In this document: one piece after another, positions 1 to 9,430 of the stretch | Layout: every line of letters starts with the position of its first letter | Numbering within the stretch: position 1 is the first letter of the stretch | Origin: JACCZX01 sp963710675 | Lineage (GTDB): Bacteria; Pseudomonadota; Gammaproteobacteria; Burkholderiales; Burkholderiaceae_F | DNA length: 64,000 bases | Direction of reading: 5' to 3' | NCBI GenBank assembly: GCA_963710675.1 | Contig: CAVQBE010000027.1 | Location: 124,001 to 188,000 of the forward strand | Translations under genes and position numbers: made by a program | Notes under the pieces: generated by a model | The model's input: the letters and a program-made list of their open reading frames with translations, nothing else | The model's database searches: none | What the model was told of the DNA's origin: nothing

Positions 1-156
1 AATGTGGTCGCGCGAAGCCAACTCGGGCACTACACCACCGTAGGCGACGTGCATGTCCACCTGAGAGTGCAGCCGTTGCGCGAGTAGGCCTTTTTCGCTA
101 TCGAGTAGCGCCAGCGCCGTCTCGTCGCATGAGGTTTCGATTCCAAGGATCAGCAT
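1..156 (-). CDS. tsaD: tRNA N6-threonylcarbamoyladenosine transferase TsaD, N-terminal part
   Basis: Only the first 52 codons are in the window; the gene runs off the left edge. The translation starts MLILGIETSCDETALALL, the signature N-terminus of the TsaD/Kae1/Gcp family, and continues to a GGVVPELASRDH motif; the family is an ASKHA-fold protein that transfers threonylcarbamoyl to A37 of ANN-decoding tRNAs with TsaB and TsaE. The ATG at 156-154 is chosen because the family motif begins within five residues of it. It is divergent from rpsU, the classical arrangement at the macromolecular synthesis operon. The visible part is intact. Confidence 0.95.
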   Translation of the reverse strand, partial: MLILGIETSCDETALALLDSEKGLLAQRLHSQVDMHVAYGGVVPELASRDHI

Positions 157-207
157 GCAGGCAGTTTAGGGGTTGGCGCCTGCCCCAAAATGGGAGCCGT
201 CAGGTGC

Positions 208-237
208 TTGTGGCCGGAAAAGCTTGTCGGTTAGAAT
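208..237 (+). promoter_or_regulatory. Probable sigma-70 promoter for rpsU operon
   Basis: TTGTGG (208-213) and TAGAAT (232-237) are separated by 18 bases, close to the -35/-10 consensus, and sit about 65 bases upstream of the rpsU start in the tsaD/rpsU divergent gap. This is by-eye motif matching only. Confidence 0.5.
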
Positions 238-304
238 CACGGGCTGCGGTACTGGCGCCAGTGCCTTCGAGATGCAGTATCTGTAAAACGGACCAGAAGA
301 ATCG

Positions 305-517
305 ATGCCCACCATTCGCCTAAAAGAAAACGAGCCATTTGAAGTGGCTTTGCGCCGCTTCAAGCGGACCATTGAAAAAAGCGGCTTGCTGACCGAATTG
401 CGTGCGCGCGAGTTTTACGAAAAGCCCACAGCCGAGCGTAAGCGCAAGAAGTCGGCTGCGATCAAGCGTCACTTCAAGCGCCTCCGCGGGCAGATGTTGC
501 CGAAGAAGCTGTACTAG
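305..517 (+). CDS. rpsU: 30S ribosomal protein S21
   Basis: A 70-residue basic protein, full length for bacterial S21. It begins MPTIRLKENEPFEVALRRFK and ends in the usual KRHFKRLRGQMLPKKLY tail. S21 is a late-assembling small-subunit protein near the mRNA exit/anti-Shine-Dalgarno region and promotes initiation. It is the first gene of the rpsU-dnaG-rpoD operon; a terminator-like hairpin follows at 551-577 and would let rpsU be expressed well above the downstream genes. Intact. Confidence 0.97.
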   Translation: MPTIRLKENEPFEVALRRFKRTIEKSGLLTELRAREFYEKPTAERKRKKSAAIKRHFKRLRGQMLPKKLY

Positions 518-550
518 CCGAGGCAGCTGCCGCGGGCAGCACACTGCCCG

Positions 551-577
551 GCGCGCCACTGGCGCGCTTTTATTTTT
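551..577 (+). terminator. Intercistronic terminator between rpsU and yqeY/dnaG
   Basis: Perfect 7-bp stem GCGCGCC-ACT-GGCGCGC followed at once by TTTTATTTTT. It lies inside the operon, the position where E. coli carries the partial terminator T1 that separates abundant S21 from scarce primase. Confidence 0.8.
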
Positions 578-591
578 CTGGGGACTGCGCA

Positions 592-1041
592 ATGTCGACG
601 CTTTGAAGGACCGGATTACCGAAGACATGAAAACCGCGATGCGCGCGAAAGAGCGAGCGGCTTAGCGCGATCCGTCTTCTGCTGGCCGCGATCAAGCAGA
701 AAGAAGTCGACGAGCGCGTCACGGTCGACGATGCCGGCGCGTTTTCGGCATCATCGAGAAGTTGATAAAGCAGCGCAATGACTCGATCGAGCAATTTCAA
801 AAGGCCGGCCGCACGGATCTCGCAGAAAAGAAAGAAATGCGAACTTCTGTTCCTCAAAGAGTATTTGCCGCAGCAGATGTCGGATGCCGAGTTGTCGGCC
901 GCAATCGATGCAGCGATAGCCGAGTCGGGCGCAACCGGGCCGCAAGCGATGGGGAAGGCAATGGCGCTATTGAAGCCGCGCATCGCAGGCCGCGCCGACA
1001 TGGGAAAGGCATCGGCGTTGGTCAAGCAGCGGCTGGCCTGA
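592..1041 (+). CDS. GatB/YqeY domain protein (frameshifted)
   Basis: Spliced translation gives a roughly 150-residue YqeY-family protein: LKDRITEDMKTAMRAKE, then LSAIRLLLAAIKQKEVDERV, IIEKLIKQRNDSIEQF, and a C-terminal part with FLKEYLPQQMSDAEL and ADMGKASALVKQRLA. The YqeY domain resembles the tRNA-binding tail of the GatB amidotransferase subunit; its cellular role is poorly defined. The gene sits between rpsU and dnaG, as in many proteobacteria. The reading frame changes near 600, 660, 743 and 835, each consistent with a one-base indel. I regard the breaks as sequencing errors because the sequence is otherwise conserved. The ATG at 592 is tentative. Confidence 0.8.
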
Positions 1042-1108
1042 TTTTTTCGCGTAGCGAGCAGACCGCCGGCGCGCATTTTCGCACCGGCGATGCGTACACT
1101 TTCGCGAA

Positions 1109-2911
1109 ATGATTCCGCAAAGCTTCATTCAGGATCTGCTCGCGCGCGTCGACATCGTCGAAGTCGTCGGCCGCTACGTTCAGCTAAAGAAGAGCGGACA
1201 GAACTCATTCGGGCCTCTGTCCGTTTCACTCCGAAAAATCTCCGTCGTTCACCGTCAGTCCGTCGAAGCAGTTTTTTCATTGCTTCGGCTGCGGCGCGCA
1301 TGGCAGCGCTATCGGATTTTTAATGGAGCACCGAGGACTGGGCTATGTCGATGCGATTCGCGATCTGGCGCAGGTCGCGGGCATGCAGGTTCCTGAAACG
1401 GAGCGCGCTGCCGACTCGCATTCGAAGACGCGGGCGCTGACGGATATCCTGTCCCGCGCGATGGAGTTTTATCGCGCCCAACTAAAGGAAAGCCGCTAGG
1501 CGATCGAGTATCTGAAGCGGCGCGGCATCAGTGGTCAGATTGCCGCTCGTTTCGCGCTGGGGTACGCGCCCGATGCATGGCAGCCGCTGCGCGCGGCCTT
1601 CGACAAGTACGATGATCCGCGCTTGGTCGAAGCGGGCTTGTGATCGCCGACGAAGGCAAGCGGTATGACCGTTTTCGCGGCCGGGTGATGTTTCCGATTC
1701 GCAGTTCACGCGGGCAGGTGATCGGATTCGGGGCGCGCGTTCTTGAAACTGGGGAGCCGAAATATCTGAATTCGCCCGAAACGCCGATTTTTCGCAAGGG
1801 CCACGAGCTGTACGCACTGTACGAGGCGCGCGATGCGATTCGCAAAAGCGGCCGCGCGATCGTGGTCGAGGGCTACATGGACGTCATCCGCCTCGCGCAG
1901 GCGGGCTTCGATGAATCGGTTGCTGCGCTCGGTACGGCGGTTACCAGCGCGCACGTCGGCGCGCTGTTCAAAGCCGCCGATCACGTGATTTTCGCATTCG
2001 ACGGCGACGCTGCCGGACGGAAAGCAGCCCGCCGCGCGCTGGAAGCGGCATTGCCGGTTATTGCAGATACCAAGCGTGCAAGTTTTGTGTTGTTACCCGA
2101 AGGGGAGGATCCGGACAGCTTGATCGGCGAAAAAGGGCGGCGGGTTTCGAGGCTGCGCTAACGAAGCGTTGCCGTTATCGCAGTTTTTCATACGTGCGCT
2201 TGACGATCTCCGCGGCGCGTCCGGCAAGCGCCGAGGACCGAGCAGCCCTGCTGGGTGCGGCCAAACCACTGCTGCTCTCGATGCCGCCCGGTGCGATGCG
2301 GCTGCAGTTGGTGCGCGAGCTGGCGGAAACGGCGCGCACGCCACTGGACGCGGTGGAGGCACTGTATGGTTTGCGCAAGGCGCCGAAGCCGCGCATCGGC
2401 GATCGGATGAGCGGCGCACGCCCAGAATGGACGTGAGCGATTTGAAGTTGGCGATCCTGCAGCAGATGCTGAACCACCCGATTCTGGCGCGCGAGTTCAA
2501 TCAGGACATGATCGACGGGCCATCTGCACGGTGACGACCACATCGATCGCGAAATCGTCGAAGTTTGGCGCGCCTCGACAGCGACCACGGCATCAGAGGC
2601 GGCGGTCGCTGAGCCATGGTGCGTTGCTTGAAATGTTGGGCACCAGCGAATATGCAGACGAATATCGCTCGATTGCGGCGCAGGAAATGGAGATCGAGAC
2701 TGGCGTCGAGGTGGCGCGCCAGATGGTGTCCGAAGCCTTCGCCAAGCTGCGTCTGCGCGGGTTCGAGCGCGAACGGGCGGAGCGACTGGCGGCCTACGAG
2801 CAGGAGCCGTCGCCCGAGCGGCTGGATGCTTACCGCGCGGCCGACCAGGCTTATATGCGGGCCCGCGAGCCGGCCGGGCGACAGCAGGGCCCGGAGAGCC
2901 GCATTCGGTAA
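1109..2911 (+). CDS. dnaG: DNA primase (frameshifted in this sequence)
   Basis: Begins MIPQSFIQDLLARVDIVEVV. A CHC2 zinc ribbon is recoverable after correcting a shift near 1203 (CPFH followed by CFGC). The Toprim core follows, with GRVMFPIRSSRGQVIGFGAR, VVEGYMDVI and the metal-binding FAFDGDAAGRKAA. The helicase-binding C-terminal domain ends at 2911. Primase makes RNA primers at the fork together with DnaB. An in-frame TAG at 1498-1500 replaces a sense codon between LKES(R) and AIEYLKRRGI, and frames change near 1203, 1641, 2150, 2430 and 2530. The gene is essential and is spliced here to about 600 residues, the normal length, so the damage is read as consensus error. Confidence 0.92.
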
Positions 2912-3317
2912 CGCAGGGCTGAATTGAACTTTTTGCCGCAAAATTGGCCAAATCGTGGTAGATTCCACGGTTTCGCAGCCGACTGTGGACGAATGACCGC
3001 ATTGAGCTCGAGCGCCCAGGAGATCACGAACGATCGGTGGCGCGAATAATTGTTCATCGACTGCGTGTGCAATTTGCCAGAACGCGATCTTCGGATCAGA
3101 CGTTAAGTTAGCGGTCTCATACGGGATCTCATGCGCAATGCTTCGTAAAGATCGGCCTGATTCTGCGCTGACTAGAGGCACGGCTTGGTTGAGAAGGCTC
3201 ATTTGAACCCAATGATGTGTTTGTCGACTACGCACAGGCGGCCAAGGCCTGCGAGCGCAGTTGGCATTCACGAACCGATCGGCCGCGCGGCGCCGGCTGA
3301 TCGAAACAGGTGACCCA
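2912..3317. other. dnaG-rpoD intergenic region
   Basis: About 400 bases with no convincing gene. AT-rich patches near 2924-2965 could hold an internal rpoD promoter, but I find no -35/-10 pair with good spacing. The right part (3220-3317) may encode the variable basic N-terminal extension of RpoD; frameshifts prevent a decision. Confidence 0.4.
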
Positions 3318-5565
3318 ATGGCATTGAGAAAGCTGGAAGTGAGAAAAGTCGAGACAAAGGTGAAGCCGCGCGCGCGGGGCGTATGACGACATGGCAAAGT
3401 TGCCAAAGGTGCAATGAGAAAACTTGAGGCCACTTTGCTGTCTTCGGTTGGGAAGTCCGCCGGCCGATCTGCGGCCGGGGCACCAACGGAGCGAACAACG
3501 GGACACCGCCAGCGGAAGCGGCGATTGCCAAGGGGCGTCCGGGCCGTAAGCCGAAGAAAGTGCCGAACAACTGCTCAATGCGGCGCTGATGCAGTGCCCG
3601 AAGCGGTGGACACTGGCGACGATCCGAGCGTACAGATCGTCGAAAAAATGAGCGCGACCAAGTTGCGCGCCAAGGATCGCCGGGCCAAGGAAAAGGCGCT
3701 GAAAGAAGCGCTTGAACGCAGCTATCACGGTACCGAGGAAGATCTCGAGACCCGTCGCAACAAATTAAAAGCGTTGATCAAGCTCGGCAAGGAGCGTGGC
3801 TTTTTGACCTACGCCGAGATCAATGATCACTTGCCCGACGCGCTTGTCGATGCCGAAGCGATCGACGCGATCATCAGCACGTTCAGCGACATGGGGCTGC
3901 AGGTCTTCGACCAGGCGCCTGATGCCGAGACGGTGTTGATGAGCGAGAACGTCCCGGCGGCCACACCGGACGATGCCGCCGAGGAAGAAGTGGAAGCCGC
4001 TTTGTCGACCGTCGATGCCGAATTCGGCCGTACGACTGATCCCGTGCGCATGTACATGCGTGAAATGGGTTCGGTCGAGCTGCTGACGCGCGAAGGCGAG
4101 ATCGAAATCGCCAAGCGCATCGAAGACGGCTTGAAGCACATGGTGATGGCGATTTCCGCGTGCCCGACGACGATTGCGGAGATCCTCGCCTATGGCGAGC
4201 GCATTCGCGGCACTGAAATTCCGATCGATGAAGTGGTCGATGGTTTGATGGATCCGCTGGCCGAGGACTTTCCGACCGCCGGTGGCGATGAGGAAGACGA
4301 AGAGGGCGAAGAGACGACCGATATCGGCGCTTCCGGCATGACGGCAGGCCAGCTGGACGAATTGAAGGTGCGTGCGCTCGAGAAGTTCGACCACGTCACG
4401 AAGCTGTTCGACAAGATGCGGGTGTCGTTTGAGAAAGAAGGCTACAAGTCGCCGGGCTATCTGAAGTCGCAGCAGAAAATTCTCGACGAGCTGATGAGCC
4501 TGCGCTTTACCGCGAAGATGGTCGAGCGGCTATCGGACACGTTGCGCCGTCAAGTTGACGAAGTGCGCTCGATCGAAAAACAGATCTACGAGATCACGGT
4601 CAACAAGTGCGGCATGCCGCGCACGCATTTCCTGAAGACGTTTCCGGGTAACGAAACCAACATGCGCTGGGCGGGCGCGCGAAGCCGACTCGGAGCAGGC
4701 GTACGCCGAAATGCTGCGCCGTAATCTGCCGTCGGTGCAGGAGCTGCAGGGCAAGCTGGGGGCGCTGCAGAAGCGTGTCGTATTGCCGCTGAAGGATCTG
4801 CGCGAGGTCTACAAGCAGATGGCCACCGGCGAAGCGAAAGCGCGCAAGGCCAAGCGTGAGATGACCGAAGCCAATTTGCGGCTGGTGATCTCGATTGCCA
4901 AGAAGTACACCAACCGCGGATTGCAGTTTCTCGATCTGATTCAGGAAGGCAACATCGGTCTGATGAAGGCGGTCGATAAGTTCGAGTATCGTCGCGGCTA
5001 CAAGTTTTCGACTTACGCAACGTGGTGGATCCGGCAGGCCATCACGCGCTCGATCGCCGATCAGGCGCGCACTATCCGCATTCCGGTTCACATGATCGAA
5101 ACGATCAACAAGATGAACCGGATCTCGCGCCAGATCCTGCAGGAGACCGGCACCGAGCCTGATCCTGCAACGCTGGCCGTCAAGATGGAGATGCCGGAAG
5201 ACAAGATCCGCAAGATCCTGAAGATCGCCAAAGAGCCGATCAGCATGGAAACGCCGATCGGTGACGACGACGATTCGCATCTGGGTGACTTCATCGAAGA
5301 CACGTCAACCGTTGCTCCGGTCGATGCCGCGCAATACAACAGTCTGTCGGACGTGACCAAGGACGTGCTCGATTCGTTGACGCCACGCGAAGCAAAGGTC
5401 CTTCGCATGCGCTTCGGCATCGAGATGTCGACGGACCACACGCTGGAAGAAGTCGGCAAGCAGTTCGACGTCACGCGCGAGCGGATACGGCAGATCGAAG
5501 CGAAGGCGTTGCGCAAGCTGCGTCATCCAAGCCGCTCTGACAAGCTGAAGAGCTTCCTTGAGTAG
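3318..5565 (+). CDS. rpoD: RNA polymerase primary sigma factor (sigma-70), frameshifted
   Basis: Region 1.1 is GFLTYAEINDHLPDALVDAE; region 1.2 contains TTDPVRMYMREMG; an acidic non-conserved region follows (GGDEEDEEGEE). Regions 2.1-2.4 contain EANLRLVISIAKKYTNRGL and FSTYATWWIRQAITRS, and region 4 has the helix-turn-helix TLEEVGKQFDVTRERIRQIE. It ends LKSFLE at 5565. The N-terminus is uncertain: betaproteobacterial RpoD has a basic, AT-hook-like extension, and GRPGRKPKK is visible in another frame near 3540, so at least one shift lies before 3590. A second shift lies near 4678, just before EADSEQAYAEMLRR. The start at 3318 is a guess. Last protein gene of the macromolecular synthesis operon. 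Confidence 0.93.
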
Positions 5566-5701
5566 AAGCAGTCTCCAAAACTACTGCGCGCCCCGATCTT
5601 GCTGCTGCGGTGCTCGCCGTACCTCCGTACGTGTGCGCTCCTCGCAACAACCTCGGATCGCTCGCTACGTTTTTGAGACCACTTCAAAATCGCCAGTAAG
5701 C

Positions 5702-5780
<79 letters not shown>

Positions 5781-5784
5781 CTTA

Positions 5785-7191
5785 ATGTCTGACCCTAAGG
5801 ACTTCACTCACTTCGGCCTGGATCCGCTGATTCTTGCGGCGATCACCGAGATGGGTTACGCAACGCCGACGCCGATTCAGGCGAAGGCGATTCCGGTTGT
5901 GATGAAGGGTCTCGACGTGATGGGTGCTGCGCAGACCGGCACTGGGAAGACAGCCGGCTTTGCGCTGCCGATCATTCAGAAACTGCTGCCGCATGCGAGC
6001 GCGAGCATGTCGCCGGCGCGGCATCCGGTGCGCGCGCTGATACTCGCGCCTACACGCGAGCTGGCTGATCAAACAGCGGACAACGTCAAAAAATATATTG
6101 CGAAGACGCCACTGCGTTGCGCGTTGGTCTACGGTGGCGTTGACATGGACCCGCAAACGGTCGCTTTGCGCTCGGGCGCAGAGATCCTGGTCGCAACCCC
6201 TGGCCGTTTGCTCGACCATCTGCAGCAAAAGAACACGAGCCTGTCACAGGTACAGATCGTCGTACTCGACGAGGCCGATCGCATGCTTGATATGGGGTTC
6301 CTGCCTGATATCTCGCGCATTCTGAATTTGCTTCCGAAGCAACGCCAAAGTCTGATGTTCTCTGCCACCTTCTCGGAAGAGATCAAGAAACTCGCCGCCA
6401 ATTTTCTGAACGACCCGCAGCTGATCGAAGTCGCACGTCGCAATGCGACCGCCGACAATGTGACGCAAGAGGTGTTCAAGCTGCATGAATCCGAAAAAGT
6501 CGCTGCCCTGCTCGAGCTGCTTAGCACGCGCGGACCTGACGGCGGGCGGCTGACGCAAGTGTTGGTGTTCGTCAACGCCAAGATCGAATGTCGTCGACTC
6601 GCGCGCCAGCTGCAGAAAGCCGGTATCAACGCTGACGCGATACACGGCGACAAGACGCAGGAAGAGCGCATGAAGGCGCTTGAAGGGTTCAAGACGGATG
6701 CGATCGAGGTGCTCGTCGCAACGGACGTCGCGGCACGCGGCCTTGACATCGCCGAGCTCCCGGTCGTGATCAACTACGACGTTCCGTTTGCAGCCGAGGA
6801 CTACATTCATCGTATCGGCCGCACCGGCCGCGCCGGCATGAGCGGCATCACGATCATGCTGATGACGGGCTCGGAGGAACGTGCCGTTGCGGCAATCGAG
6901 AAATTGACGAAGCAGAAGTTCGACATTCGAACCCTCGAAGTGACGCAGCCCGTTCGTGCTGAGCGCAGTGAACGGCGCGATCGCCCGGCTCGACGCGATG
7001 GGGTCGAGCGCAGACCCGAGCGCGCCTACACGGCGAGCAGTGCGCCCGTCGACGACTTTTTCAGCAAGCCGTATGAGCCTGGCGCATCTTCCACCGCGGT
7101 ATCGCCGGCGTCGCCTCCGCAGTCGGGGCGCCCTGCAGGCAAGGAAAAGCCGGTTCGCGTGGCTGCGCTGCTGGGCGGCTCCAAGCGTTAG
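5785..7191 (+). CDS. rhlE: DEAD-box ATP-dependent RNA helicase, RhlE type
   Basis: 468 residues from the ATG at 5785, placed just after the tRNA; an in-frame upstream ATG at 5755 lies inside the tRNA and is rejected. Motifs in order: Q motif GYATPTPIQAKAIP, Walker A AAQTGTGKT, PTRELADQ, the DEAD box VLDEADRMLDMGF, SAT in FSATFSEE, and HRIGRTGRAG in the second RecA lobe. The C-terminal tail is Arg/Glu-rich (RAERSERRDRPARRDG), typical of RhlE paralogues that bind structured RNA in ribosome assembly or the degradosome. Intact, and convergent with the downstream dehydrogenase with a 14-base gap. Confidence 0.93.
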   Translation: MSDPKDFTHFGLDPLILAAITEMGYATPTPIQAKAIPVVMKGLDVMGAAQTGTGKTAGFALPIIQKLLPHASASMSPARHPVRALILAPTRELADQTADNVKKYIAKTPLRCALVYGGVDMDPQTVALRSGAEILVATPGRLLDHLQQKNTSLSQVQIVVLDEADRMLDMGFLPDISRILNLLPKQRQSLMFSATFSEEIKKLAANFLNDPQLIEVARRNATADNVTQEVFKLHESEKVAALLELLSTRGPDGGRLTQVLVFVNAKIECRRLARQLQKAGINADAIHGDKTQEERMKALEGFKTDAIEVLVATDVAARGLDIAELPVVINYDVPFAAEDYIHRIGRTGRAGMSGITIMLMTGSEERAVAAIEKLTKQKFDIRTLEVTQPVRAERSERRDRPARRDGVERRPERAYTASSAPVDDFFSKPYEPGASSTAVSPASPPQSGRPAGKEKPVRVAALLGGSKR

Positions 7192-7205
7192 TTGCGCTGC
7201 CTCTC

Positions 7206-7982
7206 TTACACCAGCGCTTGAACGTCGGCATCGACGCCGATCGCCTGTCCTGAAATGTTCGCGCCAGCAGGCGAAGCCAGGAACACGATCATCCGCGCGA
7301 TATCTTCGGGTGCAATCAATCGACCCAACGATGTCTTGGCCAGAGCTTCATCGCGCACGGTTTCCATCGCAACGCCTCTCGCCTTCGCCTTATTCGCAAA
7401 GACTGAATCAATACGCGGGCCAGCCACCGATCCTGGGCAGATCGCGTTGACACGGATGCCGTCGCTTCCGAGTTCGATCGACAACGATTTCGTAAAGCCG
7501 ATCACTGCCCATTTGGACGCCGCATAAGGGGTTCGTAGCGGAAAGCCGAAACGCCCCGCGGCTGACGAAAGATTGGCAATGCTGGCGTTGAGGCTTTTTC
7601 GCAGAAGCGGAATCGCTAGTCGCGCGCACAGAAACTGACCGGTCAGATTGACGGCAAGCGTGCGTTCCCAGTCCGCAAGCGTGATGTCTTCACAGCGTGC
7701 CGTAGGCCCAGCGATTCCAGCGTTGTTCACCAAAACATCAAGGCCGCCGCTTCTTGCGAGCAGATCGTCGAACAGCCGGCGGACAGCATTTTCGTCCGTG
7801 ATGTCGCACCGGGACGATGTTGCGGTGGGGGTGCTGACTGAAAGCTCGGCAAGTGCGCGAGGGTCGACATCGCAAATGTGCACCTGCGCGCCTTCGTTGA
7901 TGAACTCGCGCGCAATGGCCAGGCCGATCCCTGATGCGCCTGCGGTTACCAAAACGCGCGCCGATTCGAGTCCGAGGTTCAT
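7206..7982 (-). CDS. Short-chain dehydrogenase/reductase (SDR)
   Basis: 258-residue classical SDR. The NAD(P)-binding TAGASGIGLAIAREF glycine motif is near residue 13, with a D (ICDVDP) at the end of beta-2 favouring NAD(H). NNAGIAGP and the catalytic Ser-Tyr-Lys set (LSSAAG, then PYAASK) follow, with NAICPGSV after it. It is divergent from the liv-type importer and shares its 130-base regulatory gap, so it may act on the imported substrate or a derivative. The substrate cannot be told from sequence. Intact. Confidence 0.88.
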   Translation of the reverse strand: MNLGLESARVLVTAGASGIGLAIAREFINEGAQVHICDVDPRALAELSVSTPTATSSRCDITDENAVRRLFDDLLARSGGLDVLVNNAGIAGPTARCEDITLADWERTLAVNLTGQFLCARLAIPLLRKSLNASIANLSSAAGRFGFPLRTPYAASKWAVIGFTKSLSIELGSDGIRVNAICPGSVAGPRIDSVFANKAKARGVAMETVRDEALAKTSLGRLIAPEDIARMIVFLASPAGANISGQAIGVDADVQALV

Positions 7983-7991
7983 GGGTTCTCC

Positions 7992-8029
7992 CTGTCCCGA
8001 TGGACAGCTTTCGGTCGGCCGACTATAAC
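7992..8029 (+). promoter_or_regulatory. Sigma-70 promoter with overlapping palindromic operator
   Basis: TGGACA (8001-8006) and TATAAC (8024-8029) have the ideal 17-base spacing and face the binding-protein gene. The -35 box lies inside the inverted repeat CTGTCC-CGAT-GGACAG (7992-8007), a position where a bound repressor would block polymerase. A strong Shine-Dalgarno (AAGGAGAC, about 8102-8109) precedes the ATG at 8115. No regulator gene is adjacent. Confidence 0.6.
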
Positions 8030-8114
8030 GGCGTTCGTAGCCAGAACGGTTGCACCTTCAAACACACAGGGCCTCCCAGTTTGACCGGATCAACGCCCGC
8101 ACAAGGAGACATCA

Positions 8115-9368
8115 ATGGATCAACCGAAGTCGAATTCTCGTCGCACCGTTATCGGTGCCGCTGGAGCTGCGAGCGCACTGAGCGCTATTGGATTTCCGGC
8201 GATCGTGCGCAGTCAACCTGATGCTGTGCGGCTCGGGCACTTGACGCCGCTCACCGGATTTCTCGGGCCACTTGGTGAGTATGCGGTGATGGGCGTCAGG
8301 CTGGCAGTCGAGGAGATCAACGCGGCGGGCGGCATCAATGGTCGCAAGGTCGAACTGATTGCCGAAGACAGCGTCAACCCGCAGACTGCGTCAACGAAGG
8401 CCGAGCGTCTGATCGAGCGCGACAAAGTCGTCGCGATCGTTGGCGAGATCAGTTCCGCATCGGGTCTTGCAATCGCGCAGGTTGCGCAACGAAACAAGAT
8501 CCTGTTCTTCAACACCGGCTGCAATTCGGACGAGCTACGTGGCAAGTCGTGCAACCGCTACATGTTTCATACCGAGGCGGCTAACAGCATGTACGTCGGT
8601 GCCGCCGGACAAGCACTATTGCGCGACGGCCTCGTCAAAGGGAAGAAGTGGTACAGCGTTACAGCCGACTACGCGTTCGGACACGATCTGCTGAAGGTCG
8701 CGAAGCGTTTCATGCAGGCCAATGGCGGCACGTTCGCGGCCGACGAACTGGTGGCGACCAACGTCACAGATTTTTCGCCTTACTTGCTGAAGATCCGCAA
8801 TGCGAAGCCCGATCTGGTCGTTTCCAATCTCGCTGGCGCACAAATCACCAACTTCATGAAGCAGTACACCGAATACGGGCTGCCGTATCCGTTGGCGGGC
8901 TTCGGTTTCGACACCGCGGTGGCATGGGGCGCGGGCAAGGGCAATGTCGCCGGCATCTGGCCGCTGGTGTGGGATTCGCAAGTGAAAACGCCGACGGCGC
9001 AGCGCTTTACCACCGCATTCACCAAGAAGTACGGCAAGCCGCCGGAGAATCAGGCATGGGGCGACTATCTGTCGACCAAGCACCTGGCGCAGGCGATGAA
9101 CGACATCAAGAGCACCGACTCCACGAAAGTCGCCGAACACATGGAAAAAGGCGCTCGCTTCGATGTTCTGAAGACCCGCGAAGGGTATTACCGCGCGTGG
9201 GACCATCAACTGATGCAGGAGATGTACACGGTAACTTTCAAGCCCGAGGCGCAGGTCAAGGACAGGTGGGAGCTTTTCAATCTATCGGCTCCGGTGCCGG
9301 CGTCAAATCAGAGCCTGGAGATCATTGCGCCGACACGCGAGGAAAATCCCTGCACGATGCCGGCTTGA
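8115..9368 (+). CDS. Branched-chain-type ABC transporter periplasmic binding protein
   Basis: 417 residues of the LivJ/LivK type I periplasmic binding protein family. The N-terminus has a twin-arginine-like signal (NSRRTVIGAAGAASALSA, processed around residues 35-40). The mature part starts VRLGHLTPLTGFLGPLGEYA and contains VRLAVEEINAAGGINGRKVE, the usual first-lobe landmarks. The family binds amino acids, amides or small carboxylates and delivers them to LivHM-FG. First gene of an operon with the permease and ATPase genes and two enzymes, so the ligand is probably the substrate of those enzymes and not necessarily a branched-chain amino acid. Intact. Confidence 0.9.
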   Translation: MDQPKSNSRRTVIGAAGAASALSAIGFPAIVRSQPDAVRLGHLTPLTGFLGPLGEYAVMGVRLAVEEINAAGGINGRKVELIAEDSVNPQTASTKAERLIERDKVVAIVGEISSASGLAIAQVAQRNKILFFNTGCNSDELRGKSCNRYMFHTEAANSMYVGAAGQALLRDGLVKGKKWYSVTADYAFGHDLLKVAKRFMQANGGTFAADELVATNVTDFSPYLLKIRNAKPDLVVSNLAGAQITNFMKQYTEYGLPYPLAGFGFDTAVAWGAGKGNVAGIWPLVWDSQVKTPTAQRFTTAFTKKYGKPPENQAWGDYLSTKHLAQAMNDIKSTDSTKVAEHMEKGARFDVLKTREGYYRAWDHQLMQEMYTVTFKPEAQVKDRWELFNLSAPVPASNQSLEIIAPTREENPCTMPA

Positions 9369-9389
9369 TCGCTGGATGACTGGAGCTTC

Positions 9390-9420
9390 GCGGCGCGCTG
9401 CGTAATCGGCCGCGCGCCGC
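9390..9420 (+). repeat. GC-rich stem-loop between binding protein and permease genes
   Basis: A perfect 9-bp inverted repeat GCGGCGCGC/GCGCGCCGC with a 13-base loop in the 62-base gap before livH. There is no T-run. Such intercistronic hairpins protect the upstream mRNA end and keep the binding protein in excess over membrane subunits; that function is inferred. Confidence 0.55.
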
Positions 9421-9430
9421 GCTTCGTATC

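Noticed and set aside
2501..3433. 310-residue open frame on the minus strand antisense to dnaG/rpoD leader
   Set aside because: Arg/Ser/Pro-rich translation with no motif or signal; it is the shadow of coding sequence on the other strand plus the rpoD leader.
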